A stretch of DNA of 64,000 nt from Spirosoma fluviale (GTDB lineage Bacteria; Bacteroidota; Bacteroidia; Cytophagales; Spirosomataceae): assembly GCA_945901025.1 (NCBI GenBank), contig CAMDJW010000006.1:1-64000 (forward strand), given 5' to 3'. The translations under genes and the position numbers were made by a program. Below, piece by piece: positions 16,314 to 25,524 of this stretch (position 1 is the stretch's first letter; each line of letters opens with the position of its first letter). The notes under the pieces were generated by a model. The model ran no database searches and had not been told where the DNA came from. It saw only the letters and a list, made by a program, of their open reading frames with translations.

Positions 16314-16845
16314 AATAAGGGGATATTAAAAAATAAACAGCTACTCCAGAAAGGGACACATAAAGCCAAATAGGAAATGCCCAGCGAACCGCTTTTTTGT
16401 GAGATGCAATATCTCCACTCAGCGCATGATATATCGCGAACAATACAAGTCGAACTACGCCAATGGACAAACCGATATGGCTAAAAAGTAAAGTATAATA
16501 AATAGGTCTTATTAATCCTTGGCCTCCAAAAGAAGTCGAAGGGTTAGAGATATGATATAATATATATAAAATTAAAAATAGTCCTCCTTGCGCAAATGCG
16601 ATTCCCATGGCCTTTCTATGACCAGCAATATTTTTATTTTTGATGGCAATAAAGCCAATGATTAAACTTAAAGCTGTTGTGCTATTGATCAACCCAATAA
16701 CATGTGGAAGTATTTTAGTCCAAGCTCCTAAAGGTAATTTTGTTTGAATTCCAATTAATAAAGCTACCGCGATCGGAATAACCAATGAAATCAAATTGAT
16801 TAATTTGTCATTTTTCGCGTTTTTTTCGATGGCAAATTGGCTCAT
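16306..16845 (-). CDS. DUF420 family membrane protein
   Basis: A 179-residue protein with about five hydrophobic segments. The blocks GHRKAMGIAFAQGGLFLILYILYH, LLFSHIGLSIGVVRLVLFAIYHAL and SHKKAVRWAFPIWLYVSLSGVAVYFLI match the DUF420/YozB-like family, which is commonly encoded with cytochrome c oxidase and SCO. Conserved His residues in the helices suggest possible heme or copper binding, unproven. It overlaps the sco gene by 4 bp (ATGA type) and the small CAMC protein gene by 8 bp. Confidence 0.85.
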   Translation of the reverse strand: MSQFAIEKNAKNDKLINLISLVIPIAVALLIGIQTKLPLGAWTKILPHVIGLINSTTALSLIIGFIAIKNKNIAGHRKAMGIAFAQGGLFLILYILYHISNPSTSFGGQGLIRPIYYTLLFSHIGLSIGVVRLVLFAIYHALSGDIASHKKAVRWAFPIWLYVSLSGVAVYFLISPYYV

Positions 16846-17567
16846 AATGTTTTTTCGCTTGAATAAATTGTCTTTAATACTTTAATCTCAACTAATAATC
16901 GGTCTACCTCTTTTTTATCCGTACCCACATAAAAACCTCTGATAACTCCTTCTTTATCTACAAGTACTAACCTTTCTGAGTGGATAAATGTTTCGTCAGG
17001 ATTTTTTATGGCCGCATCATATTCAGATGCATCGGCTAATGGAACATGAAATCCGTTTAAAATAAGCGGATAAATCACTTTTTTTTCTCCTGTCAAAAAG
17101 CTCCATTGTCCCTCATTGGCATCAAATCTTTTGGAATATGCCAGTAGTTTTTCTGGATGATCATATGCGGGGTCAACCGAAATGGAGATCAATTTCAGAT
17201 CAGGGTCCTTGTTGAACGTATCTTGCACGCGAGATAATTGGCCTGTAATTTTAGGGCAAATGGCTCCACATCTGGTAAAGAAAAAGCTAGCCACATAAAT
17301 CTTTCCTTTTAAACTTGATGAAGAAAAGCTTTGACCTTTTTCATTCACTAGATTGAAGGCAGGAATGGTTTGGAAAATGGTGTCTAGTTCTGATTCATCC
17401 CAACGAGGATTTAGGCGTTTGCCCATTTTAATTTCTCCTGTGGTGGAGTCGATGGCTGGAATGTAGCGAGGTAAGGCAAAATGATTTGTTCCCCATGTCT
17501 TTAGGCCTAAATAAATAAAGACAGGCAGTATTAATACAATAAATAATATGCCTATCTTCTTATTCAT
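16842..17567 (-). CDS. SCO1/SenC family copper chaperone
   Basis: A 241-residue membrane-anchored protein: one N-terminal TM (about 5-22), then a thioredoxin-like domain. The copper-binding CxxxC is in FTRCGAICPKITGQL, and the third ligand is the His in ETFIHSERLVLVDKEG. SCO proteins deliver copper to, or reduce, the CuA centre of cytochrome oxidase subunit II; subunit II in this locus does carry CuA ligands. It lies 28 bp after the subunit IV gene. Confidence 0.92.
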   Translation of the reverse strand: MNKKIGILFIVLILPVFIYLGLKTWGTNHFALPRYIPAIDSTTGEIKMGKRLNPRWDESELDTIFQTIPAFNLVNEKGQSFSSSSLKGKIYVASFFFTRCGAICPKITGQLSRVQDTFNKDPDLKLISISVDPAYDHPEKLLAYSKRFDANEGQWSFLTGEKKVIYPLILNGFHVPLADASEYDAAIKNPDETFIHSERLVLVDKEGVIRGFYVGTDKKEVDRLLVEIKVLKTIYSSEKTL

Positions 17568-17594
17568 AACCCAATAAAGAATTGAAATCTAAAC

Positions 17595-17909
17595 TCAATA
17601 AAGGTGTCCGCCTTCAAACATTAGGGCAGCTAATAACCAAACTACGAATAATGTGGGGATAAGCACCATCCAAATCAGGATCTTAACTTCATGTTTTAAG
17701 TGCATGAATTCTCCCACGATATAAAATGCTTTAACAATCGTCATTCCTGAGAAAATAGCTACACGTAGTGTGTTAGCGGGCAATGTAAATGCAATGACGA
17801 ACTCTATGGCTGTTAAGACCAATAGTATCCAAAAAGTTTTCCAAATAGCCGCCGTTTGTGGAGCTGGAATTTCTTTTTCTGAGGTTTCGTGTGATACGTG
17901 CGAAGCCAT
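17595..17909 (-). CDS. Cytochrome c oxidase subunit IV-like protein
   Basis: A 104-residue protein with three TM segments (about 27-45, 51-71 and 77-98). It matches the prokaryotic cytochrome c oxidase subunit IV (COX4_pro) family: IWKTFWILLVLTAIEFVIAF, then KAFYIVGEFMHLKHEVKILIWMVLIPTLFVVWLL. It is a small accessory subunit of the aa3 oxidase. It follows subunit III by 18 bp. Confidence 0.88.
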   Translation of the reverse strand: MASHVSHETSEKEIPAPQTAAIWKTFWILLVLTAIEFVIAFTLPANTLRVAIFSGMTIVKAFYIVGEFMHLKHEVKILIWMVLIPTLFVVWLLAALMFEGGHLY

Positions 17910-17927
17910 AATATGATTAATTTTAAA

Positions 17928-18695
17928 TTAAACTAAATAGAAAAATGTAAATACAAATACCCAAACCAAGTCTACAAAGTGCCAATAAAGACCTACTTTT
18001 TCGACCATTTCATAATGTCCACGTCTTTGGTAAACTCCAGTCGCCGCATTAAAAAATATAAGCACGTTTAATATAACACCCGAAAAAACGTGTGTACCAT
18101 GAAATCCAGTGATAAAGAAAAATAAATCTGCAAACGCAGGAGGCCCATAGGGATTACGAACTAGGTTTGCACCTTCTATAGGTGTCATGACTCCATCCAC
18201 TAATTGCTTAGCCGCGAATGATAAATCTTCAGGTCCATGAATAAAGTGCCCCCATTCCCAAGCTTGTGAACCTAAGAATGTAAATCCTCCGACAATCGTC
18301 CATAACATCCATTTTTCTACATCTTTTTTATCACCACGGTGACCAGCCTCAACGGCCAATACCATCGTAACAGAAGAGGCAATCAAAATGAAAGTCATTA
18401 TACCAACGAAAACGAGTGGCAACGATATACCATGTAAAAATGGAACCGCTTCAAATACCTTTTCTGGAATAGGCCAATGTGTAGTAGAAAAATAAAAATC
18501 TTCTGGCGTCCCCTTCCAAGCAGGTTGGCTGAAACGAATCATTCCATAAGTAACCAAAAGAGCCGAGAATGTAAATGTATCAGATAGTAAGAAAAACCAC
18601 ATCATTAGTTTTCCATAACTAGCTTTAAGTGGTTCAGAACCACCTAACCATGATAATTTTTCCGGAACGGCAGGGGCAGCGTGAGCAACTGACAT
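17928..18695 (-). CDS. Cytochrome c oxidase subunit III
   Basis: A 255-residue, roughly seven-helix heme-copper oxidase subunit III. The typical end is present: FITGFHGTHVFSGVILNVLIFF and YWHFVDLVWVFVFTFFYL. A loop of about 50 residues between helices (WEWGHFIHGPEDLSF to NPYGPPAFADL) is longer than in the shorter paralogue encoded next door. It is one of two subunit III-type genes here, 10 bp downstream of the other. Confidence 0.92.
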   Translation of the reverse strand: MSVAHAAPAVPEKLSWLGGSEPLKASYGKLMMWFFLLSDTFTFSALLVTYGMIRFSQPAWKGTPEDFYFSTTHWPIPEKVFEAVPFLHGISLPLVFVGIMTFILIASSVTMVLAVEAGHRGDKKDVEKWMLWTIVGGFTFLGSQAWEWGHFIHGPEDLSFAAKQLVDGVMTPIEGANLVRNPYGPPAFADLFFFITGFHGTHVFSGVILNVLIFFNAATGVYQRRGHYEMVEKVGLYWHFVDLVWVFVFTFFYLV

Positions 18696-18705
18696 AGATA
18701 ATAGC

Positions 18706-19284
18706 TTAATTGTTAATCAATAAAAATACATATAAATAAAGCCACAAAGCATCTAAAAAATGCCAATATGTGGAACAAATTTTAATTTGGGTCAACGACT
18801 TTGCATTTATTTTAAATCGAAATGCTGCAACTAGCGCAAATGTTAAAACGATTAGTCCAGAAACAAGGTGCAAACCATGTAAACCAGAAAATACATATAC
18901 GAATGATCCCGACGGATTGCCCACAAAAAATACGTTCATTTCCACTAATTGGATCCAACCGTAAAATTGCATAATTAAAAATAACAATCCGAGTACAAAA
19001 GTAATAGAAATACTTATTCGAAGGGCATTAAATTGGTCTTTTTTTGCTGCAATTAACGCAAAATGCATACTTATACTACTCAATACCAAAACAATCGTAC
19101 TATAACTAAATAAATCAGGTAATTTAAACTCTACCCAATTCCCTTCTGCCTTGCGGACAAGGTATGCGCTGGTGAATGCGGCAAATAGCATTAGAATAGA
19201 AACAATGAATAACCACATGGTAAATACCTTGGGATTAATCGACCTGGTTTCAGCAGGTTCAAGGGTCATTTTTTCAGTGTTCAT
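18706..19284 (-). CDS. Cytochrome c oxidase subunit III (short paralogue)
   Basis: A 192-residue subunit III family protein with five predicted TM helices. It has the same C-terminal signature as its neighbour (GLHGLHLVSGLIVLTFALV and YWHFLDALWLYLYVFLL), but lacks the first two helices and the long loop. Bacteroidota oxidase loci often carry this pair. It begins 3 bp after ctaB. Confidence 0.9.
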   Translation of the reverse strand: MNTEKMTLEPAETRSINPKVFTMWLFIVSILMLFAAFTSAYLVRKAEGNWVEFKLPDLFSYSTIVLVLSSISMHFALIAAKKDQFNALRISISITFVLGLLFLIMQFYGWIQLVEMNVFFVGNPSGSFVYVFSGLHGLHLVSGLIVLTFALVAAFRFKINAKSLTQIKICSTYWHFLDALWLYLYVFLLINN

Positions 19285-19287
19285 GTG

Positions 19288-20136
19288 TTAAATTTTATCA
19301 AGAATTAAGGCAATTTGAATAATAATTAAATAAAAAAAAGAACCAAACATCATCCACCTGGCGGCTTTGTCTGTTGGTCGCATCATTAAATAAAAGGTTT
19401 GGCATAAAAATAAAGTTCCAGCTATCACGGTAATGATCGCAGATGTGATTCCGGCCATGTGAAGTAAATAGGGGATAAAACCTAATGGCACTAAAAACAA
19501 GGTGTAAATCATAATCGTAAATGCCGTTTTTATATCTTTCTTCCCATCATTTGGCAACATTTTAAATCCAGCTCTTTGATAATCTTCATCGGCTACCCAA
19601 GCAATCGCCCAAAAATGTGGAAATTGCCAAAAAAATTGAATAGCAAATAATATTCCTGGCTCCCAGCCAAAATGTCCCGTGGCGGCAACCCAACCGATCA
19701 TCGGCGGAAATGCGCCCGGAAATGCGCCTACAAATACCGAAATAGGTCCAACTCTCTTTAATGGAGTGTACACATATCCATATAATAAGTAGGAAAGAAA
19801 TCCTAATGCAGCTGATTTCCACGAAAAATAAAAGAGGAGTGACAAGGCTGCAGCGACTAAAATATAGCCAAAAATGGAAGCTTGTTTCGAATTTAAAGTT
19901 TCCGTGGGAAGAGGCCGATTAGCCGTTCGCTTCATTAATTTATCGAAGGGAATCTCCTTTAACTGATTGACGATATTGGCCGCGCCCGTTAATAAAAAGC
20001 CTGCTAATGAAATTAAAATTATTCCTAGTGGCTCATGTTTAATAGGAGCCAATATATACCCAAAAGCACCCGAGAAGGCCACGGTTATTGAAAGCCTTGA
20101 TTTTAATAGGGCAATATAGGGTTTGATGTTAGACAT
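19288..20136 (-). CDS. ctaB: Protoheme IX farnesyltransferase (heme O synthase)
   Basis: A 282-residue UbiA-family prenyltransferase with about nine TM helices. The first substrate motif is NIVNQLKEIPFDKLMKRTANRPLP (the N-x-x-x-D-x-x-x-D region in modified form). The second is WVADEDYQRAGFKMLP. It converts heme B to heme O, the precursor of the heme A needed by subunit I. It overlaps ctaA by 8 bp, giving a heme A synthesis pair inside the oxidase locus. Confidence 0.94.
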   Translation of the reverse strand: MSNIKPYIALLKSRLSITVAFSGAFGYILAPIKHEPLGIILISLAGFLLTGAANIVNQLKEIPFDKLMKRTANRPLPTETLNSKQASIFGYILVAAALSLLFYFSWKSAALGFLSYLLYGYVYTPLKRVGPISVFVGAFPGAFPPMIGWVAATGHFGWEPGILFAIQFFWQFPHFWAIAWVADEDYQRAGFKMLPNDGKKDIKTAFTIMIYTLFLVPLGFIPYLLHMAGITSAIITVIAGTLFLCQTFYLMMRPTDKAARWMMFGSFFYLIIIQIALILDKI

Positions 20137-21025
20137 GAATGGACTTGGTTCTGATGTAATTGTTTATATGTAGGCCAATTAACACCAGTGAAATGAATAA
20201 ATGAATGGCTTGACTTCCTAAAGGGAATGAAAAATAGGCCATCAGAATTCCCGTTAAAAATGAAATGCCAATTAATGCCATCATTCCATGCCGATAGCGT
20301 TGTAAAATCGAGTCTTTAAGTTTATACCAAAGGATGAAGTGACTAATCACTAAAAACCATGAGAATGTTCGGTGCGATATAAACATAATACCTAATTGGC
20401 CTATCCACTCAGATTTAGCCGATTCCCCCAACTCCAATATAACATGATCCACGTTTTCCCTCACTTGAGTCCCTAATAATATTTGAAGAAACACAATGCA
20501 TAAATTGATCATTATCCATTGGCGGTTTTCTATGTCATTAACTTCTGAAATGGAATGAATGTTTAAGGCTTTAATTAAAAAATAAATGACCCCGATCGAC
20601 AAAAGCATATGTGCTGTGACCACGCCAGGTAAGAGAAATGAGTCAACTACATATTTTCCTAGGATAGCATTTAGGATGACTAAAATTAGCGCGGCCAATG
20701 TGTGTGTAAATATTTTTTTACTCTGTTTAAAGGCTAAGAACGTGGTGATGACCATGAATATTCCTGTTAATGCACCTAAAAGTCTATTCAAGTATTCGAT
20801 CCATGTTTTGGTAGGATTAAATAGTACTTGGCCATGTAATTTCTCTTTGTATATTTCTTGGTAATTGAAAGGTAATTCTGATGCCTGAGTGGGTGGAATC
20901 ATTCTGCCAAAGCATTTTGGCCAGTCGGGGCACCCCATTCCTGATCCTGTACTGCGCACGATTCCACCCGCTAAAATAAGCAAGTAAATACTAACTAAGG
21001 AAATTATTCCAAATGTTCTAAACAC
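20129..21025 (-). CDS. ctaA: Heme A synthase (COX15/CtaA family)
   Basis: A 298-residue, eight-helix protein that oxidises heme O to heme A. The N-terminal signature GGIVRSTGSGMGCPDWPKCFG is clear. Heme-ligand type histidines occur in VVTAHMLLSIG, MFISHRTFSWFLVISHF and QAIHLFISL. The frame extends to an ATG at 21067, but that ATG lies inside the intrinsic terminator between ctaD and ctaA, and its first residues (HLFF) come from the U-tract. I therefore prefer GTG at 21025, giving MFRTFGIISL just before helix 1, as in relatives. The ATG at 21052 is a further alternative. Confidence 0.9.
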   Translation of the reverse strand: MFRTFGIISLVSIYLLILAGGIVRSTGSGMGCPDWPKCFGRMIPPTQASELPFNYQEIYKEKLHGQVLFNPTKTWIEYLNRLLGALTGIFMVITTFLAFKQSKKIFTHTLAALILVILNAILGKYVVDSFLLPGVVTAHMLLSIGVIYFLIKALNIHSISEVNDIENRQWIMINLCIVFLQILLGTQVRENVDHVILELGESAKSEWIGQLGIMFISHRTFSWFLVISHFILWYKLKDSILQRYRHGMMALIGISFLTGILMAYFSFPLGSQAIHLFISLVLIGLHINNYIRTKSIHV

Positions 21026-21037
21026 GTCGACAAGGAT

Positions 21038-21079
21038 AAAAAAAAGATGCATCCAAATGATAATCATTTCGATGCATCT
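21038..21079 (-). terminator. Strong intrinsic terminator between ctaD and ctaA
   Basis: On the minus strand a 17-bp stem with one mismatch (arms 21079-21063 and 21061-21045, outer part AGATGCATC) and a tight loop is followed by eight T residues (21045-21038). It starts 18 bp after the ctaD stop. It should reduce transcription of ctaA, ctaB and the downstream subunit III/IV genes relative to actA-F, ctaC and ctaD. Confidence 0.82.
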
Positions 21080-21097
21080 TGTATGAATGAGATTTTA

Positions 21098-22996
21098 TTA
21101 ATGGGTATAACTCTCGTTCTGAGCACCTAATAAACCTTCAATATCTTTTTCACGCGCTATTTCAGCATTTTCCTCATGGAGGTTGGATTCAAGTGTAGCT
21201 GAATGCGGTACGTTTTGAGGAATAAAATCCTCTGGAGCACCTGGTTTGCTATAATCATAAGGCCAACGATACACCGCCGGAATTTCTCCTGGCCAGTTGC
21301 CGTGCTCAGGATTAATAGGCGTCGTCCACTCCAATGTATTTGAATTCCATGGATTAGCCGGAGCAATTTTACCTTTGAATATTGAATAAAAGAAATTCCA
21401 AGCAAAGATTGCTTGAGCACTGAATGTAATGATCGCAGCAATCGAGATGAACATATTCATATCGGTGAATGCCGCCATACTATCATTTCCTAAAGCAGTA
21501 AATGTATAATATCTACGTGGGAAACCTGCGATTCCAATATAATGCATTGGGAAAAACACCATATAAACACCTACAAATGTGAACCAGAAGTGAATATATC
21601 CTAATGACTTATTCATCATACGGCCAAACATTTTAGGGAACCAATGATATACCCCAGCCATCAATCCAAAGAATGATGCCGCTCCCATTACTAAGTGGAA
21701 GTGAGCTACTACGAAATAAGTATCATGTAAATTAATATCCAATGCGGAGTTTCCTAGAATGATTCCTGTTACTCCTCCCGAAATGAACAAAGAAACAAGA
21801 CCAATGGAGAACAACATCGCAGGAGTAAACACTAAGTTACCTTTCCATAATGTGGTGATGTAATTAAATGCTTTTACCGCAGAAGGCACCGCAATAATTA
21901 AAGTTAGGAACATAAATACAGATCCAAGGAATGGATTCATACCTGTCACGAACATGTGATGCGCCCAAACAATAAAGGCTAGTGCAGTAATTCCCATCAT
22001 GGAGCCAATCATAGCTCGGTATCCAAAAATTGGTTTACGCGAGTTAGTTGCGATAATTTCTGAAGTCATTCCTAATGCCGGAAGTAAAACGATGTAAACT
22101 TCAGGGTGTCCTAAGAACCAGAATAGATGTTGGTATAAAATGGCCGAACCTCCCACGTTTGGAAGAGCCTGACCTTGAATATAAATTTCAGACAAGTAAA
22201 ATGAGGTTCCAAATGAACGGTCAAAAATCAATAATAAAGCAGCTGATAATAAAACAGGGAATGATAATAATCCCAACACAGCTGTAAAGAAGAAAGACCA
22301 AATGGTTAATGGCATACGCGTAAATGTCATTCCTCTGGTACGTAAATTAATGATAGTACAGATATAATTGATACCGCCCATTAACGACGAAACAATAAAG
22401 AAGGTCATACTGGTTAACCACAAGGTCATACCTAATCCCGAACCTGGCATCGCTTGAGGTAATGCACTCAATGGAGGATAGATTACCCATCCACCTGAAG
22501 CTGGACCAGTTTCGATGAACAGGGATGAGAACATAATGACCGAAGACAAGAAGAAGAACCAATAAGATAACATATTGATAAATCCAGAAGCCATATCACG
22601 GGCTCCTACTTGTAAAGGGATTAAAAAATTAGAAAAGGTTCCAGATAAACCAGCTGTCAAAACAAAGAACACCATGATGGTTCCATGCATAGTCACCATA
22701 GCTAAATAAAATTCCTTATCTAGTTTACCGGAGTCATCGATCCAACCACCTAATATAGGTCTTAACCATTCCATCGACATTTCAGGAAATCCTAATTGGA
22801 GTCTAAATAAAATGGAAAGAGATCCGCCAATAAATGCCCATAAAATACCCGAAATTAGGTATTGCTTGGCAATGGTCTTGTGATCTTCTGAAAAGATGTA
22901 TGTACGAATAAATCCTAATTCATGATGTTCGTGCTCATGATCGTGATCGTGGTCATGTGTGTGAACTTCTTCGGCTGTGGATATGGCTGTTGACAT
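21098..22996 (-). CDS. ctaD: Cytochrome c oxidase subunit I
   Basis: A 632-residue heme-copper oxidase catalytic subunit with at least 12 TM helices. Ligand motifs are present: TMHGTIMVFF (low-spin heme His), HLFWFLGHPEVYIVLLPALGM (CuB His and the His-Tyr pair), WAHHMFVTG (CuB His-His) and HDTYFVVAHFHLVMG (heme His pair). An A-family oxidase is indicated by the YIVLLPALG context. The N-terminus carries a run of alternating His with Asp or Glu at residues 12-26, before helix 1. It follows ctaC by 30 bp and is followed by a strong terminator. Confidence 0.96.
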   Translation of the reverse strand: MSTAISTAEEVHTHDHDHDHEHEHHELGFIRTYIFSEDHKTIAKQYLISGILWAFIGGSLSILFRLQLGFPEMSMEWLRPILGGWIDDSGKLDKEFYLAMVTMHGTIMVFFVLTAGLSGTFSNFLIPLQVGARDMASGFINMLSYWFFFLSSVIMFSSLFIETGPASGGWVIYPPLSALPQAMPGSGLGMTLWLTSMTFFIVSSLMGGINYICTIINLRTRGMTFTRMPLTIWSFFFTAVLGLLSFPVLLSAALLLIFDRSFGTSFYLSEIYIQGQALPNVGGSAILYQHLFWFLGHPEVYIVLLPALGMTSEIIATNSRKPIFGYRAMIGSMMGITALAFIVWAHHMFVTGMNPFLGSVFMFLTLIIAVPSAVKAFNYITTLWKGNLVFTPAMLFSIGLVSLFISGGVTGIILGNSALDINLHDTYFVVAHFHLVMGAASFFGLMAGVYHWFPKMFGRMMNKSLGYIHFWFTFVGVYMVFFPMHYIGIAGFPRRYYTFTALGNDSMAAFTDMNMFISIAAIITFSAQAIFAWNFFYSIFKGKIAPANPWNSNTLEWTTPINPEHGNWPGEIPAVYRWPYDYSKPGAPEDFIPQNVPHSATLESNLHEENAEIAREKDIEGLLGAQNESYTH

Positions 22997-23026
22997 ATGT
23001 ATTTTATTTTCTTATTTCTATAATGA

Positions 23027-24106
23027 TTAATTAACACTTACCGCTTCAGTGCTATCTGTTGCGATGGGTTCAATGGGAATATATTTACTTGCTTTTGACT
23101 TTAGATTAGTCGGTACTTTATCTAAATAAGCTGGATTTGTTGCTAGGAATGGCTTTTGCTCTGCCACCCATTTTTTGTAATCTTCTGGCTCGTCAACAAA
23201 CACAGTGATGGACATACCAAAATGACCACGGCCACAAACCTCCGTACAGTTCACTTTGAAATTAAAATCAGGCTTGCCTAATTTTGCTCTCATTTCATCT
23301 GTTGATATAGTAGGGATAAACCAAAATTTTGTCGGCATACCAGGAACCGCATCCATTTTCACGCGGTGGAATGGTAGGTAAACAGAATGCAAAACGTCTT
23401 GGGCCCTGATTTTCAAAAGAACGGGTTGTCCTTTTGGTAAGTGTAATTCAGTAGCCGTAAAATCATCAAAAGAACTTTTATCCGTGAAATCAATTCCTAG
23501 GCTATTTGTTTCGTCAATTAACTTATAGTTCACATTGCCTAATTGGCCATCATCCACTCCCGCATACCTTACATACCAACCAAATTGATGACCTGTTAAC
23601 TCAATAACAGCTGCATTACTAGGTGCTTGAGATGTGATATCTCTCCAAGTTCTCCAACCCGTAAATACTAAAACTGCCATGACAATCGCAGGAATAACTG
23701 TCCATACCAACTCTAATTTATGGTTGACCGGATAAAATGTCGCCTTCCTGTTTTTGTTGAAACGATATTTATAGGCAAAATAAAACAACAAAGTATTGCT
23801 GATAAAGAAAGCAAAAGTGACCACAGCCATAGAAGTCCAAAACATGTTATCTGTTTTCACTCCGTGCTCTGATGCAGCTATAGGTAAGAAATCTGGTCTA
23901 GCATGTAGAAATGACCATGATCCCAAAATAACGAACAAAAGCCAAAAAATGAGCATTCCTATCCCATTTGCATTGTTAAAATTGTCAACAGTAGAATCAT
24001 CCTCCTCCGTGCCACTCAACTTATTGTTTAATTTGACACTCTTAGCAATAACGGATACCGCTAAGAAGAAGAATACTATGGCTAAAAGACCTATTAGGTA
24101 ATTCAT
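23027..24106 (-). CDS. ctaC: Cytochrome c oxidase subunit II (CuA type, no heme c domain)
   Basis: A 359-residue subunit II. It has three hydrophobic segments: an extra N-terminal one (1-20), then about 48-68 and 92-112 before the NKKRKATFYPVNHKLELVWTVIPA hairpin region. The cupredoxin domain shows TGHQFGWYVRYAG and the CuA motif CTEVCGRGHFGM near residue 280. The C-terminal extension of about 60 residues has no CxxCH, so this is not a caa3-type fused cytochrome c. Electrons must come from a separate heme protein, presumably of alternative complex III encoded just upstream. Confidence 0.94.
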   Translation of the reverse strand: MNYLIGLLAIVFFFLAVSVIAKSVKLNNKLSGTEEDDSTVDNFNNANGIGMLIFWLLFVILGSWSFLHARPDFLPIAASEHGVKTDNMFWTSMAVVTFAFFISNTLLFYFAYKYRFNKNRKATFYPVNHKLELVWTVIPAIVMAVLVFTGWRTWRDITSQAPSNAAVIELTGHQFGWYVRYAGVDDGQLGNVNYKLIDETNSLGIDFTDKSSFDDFTATELHLPKGQPVLLKIRAQDVLHSVYLPFHRVKMDAVPGMPTKFWFIPTISTDEMRAKLGKPDFNFKVNCTEVCGRGHFGMSITVFVDEPEDYKKWVAEQKPFLATNPAYLDKVPTNLKSKASKYIPIEPIATDSTEAVSVN

Positions 24107-24131
24107 AAATTATAAATTTAAATCTTTAAAA

Positions 24132-25490
24132 TTAAATATCGTGATGCAAAGCTTCTATTAAGAATGGGTGGTTTTTCGCAACCAAACTTGCCTTCGTTAA
24201 TTCATCCGAAATAACATAAATAAAGGCACATGAAAATGCTGTTAACATTCCAAATTCAACTAAACCATATCCTCCATGTGGGCCTAAAACTCCTGGCATA
24301 ATCATCTGATAAAAATCAATGTAATGTCCACTAATGATGAAGAAACAGGCAATCATTAAGAAGATTCTCGTCCGTTTTGCATCTCTTGTCATTAAAACTA
24401 AAAAAGGGAAGAAAAAGTTAAATAAAATGTTTAAAATTTCTGAAGTTTTATAAATTTTATTGTGTCCTTCCCATCTTTCTAAGAAATAAATAGTCTCTTC
24501 AGGGAAATTCGCATAGTAAATCAATAAAAATTGAGAGAACCATACGTAAGACCAAAAGATAGAAAATGCAAACATGAATTTACCCATATCATGCAAGTGA
24601 TTTTCATTAACATAGGACATATATCCTTTATCCTTCAGTAATAATACGGTCAAGGTAATGATGGCTAAACCTGTAACATGCCATGAAGAAAACATGTACC
24701 AACCGAACATCGTTGAGAACCAGTGGGTGTCAATGGACATCACCCAATCCCATGCAAACATAGAACTTGATAATCCAAAGATGACAATAAAGGCTACTCC
24801 AATACGAACTAATTTGGTGAATATTTCAGTACCTCCTACTAAATCTTCTTCTATAGATTTCTTGCGCAACATGTTCCAAAGAATCAACCAAATAGCTCCA
24901 AAACCGATTAGACGTGAGATAAAAAATGTTTTATTTAAATAGCCTGATTTCCCAGCGATGATCTTATCGTAGTTTTCACTGCCAACTTCAGTAACTCCAT
25001 GGTGCATCCAGTGAAAAATCACATCGCCTTTAAAGATAAATACAGCTAATAAAATAGGTAGTGTAACATATAAAAACTTTGGAAATGCTTCAGGTACACG
25101 CTTTAAAACAGATGACCAACCAGCCTTAGCTAAGTATTGTAAAGAAACAAAGAACATACCAACAACTGAAATACCCGTAAAAAAGACGGCATTCAACCAA
25201 ACGTTAGCCCAGATACGATTAGTCCAATCGTAATGCTCCTCAGCAGCAGGTTGGTGAGATGCGGCACCTCCAGATAAATGTCCAGCAGCCTCATGGCCTG
25301 CATTAGCGGCTTCGTGCCCAGCCGCAGCTACTTCATGTCCTCCTGACTCACCTTTTGAAAGTAAGTAGATACCGATAATTAAAGCTACTATTCCTGCAAT
25401 GAAACCATAAATGATTCTTTTCTTTCCTTCCGAGCTGAATTCAAAATGCTCTTCTACGTTTGCTGGGGAAAAATGTGAATGTCCCGCCAT
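24132..25490 (-). CDS. actF: Alternative complex III subunit ActF
   Basis: A 452-residue, roughly ten-helix protein of the ActC/ActF (PsrC/NrfD-like) type. The hallmark core includes FAWDWVMSIDTHWFSTMFGWYMFSSW and FSIFWSYVWFSQFLLIYYANFPEE. Between TM1 and TM2 is a His/Ala/Gly-rich stretch (about residues 50-85) with repeats of GHEAA. The subunit anchors the complex in the membrane and may take part in quinol oxidation or proton transfer. It is the last act gene, 25 bp before ctaC. Confidence 0.9.
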   Translation of the reverse strand: MAGHSHFSPANVEEHFEFSSEGKKRIIYGFIAGIVALIIGIYLLSKGESGGHEVAAAGHEAANAGHEAAGHLSGGAASHQPAAEEHYDWTNRIWANVWLNAVFFTGISVVGMFFVSLQYLAKAGWSSVLKRVPEAFPKFLYVTLPILLAVFIFKGDVIFHWMHHGVTEVGSENYDKIIAGKSGYLNKTFFISRLIGFGAIWLILWNMLRKKSIEEDLVGGTEIFTKLVRIGVAFIVIFGLSSSMFAWDWVMSIDTHWFSTMFGWYMFSSWHVTGLAIITLTVLLLKDKGYMSYVNENHLHDMGKFMFAFSIFWSYVWFSQFLLIYYANFPEETIYFLERWEGHNKIYKTSEILNILFNFFFPFLVLMTRDAKRTRIFLMIACFFIISGHYIDFYQMIMPGVLGPHGGYGLVEFGMLTAFSCAFIYVISDELTKASLVAKNHPFLIEALHHDI

Positions 25491-25524
25491 TTTGTTCTCT
25501 ATTTTAATTTAAATGAATGAGTTC

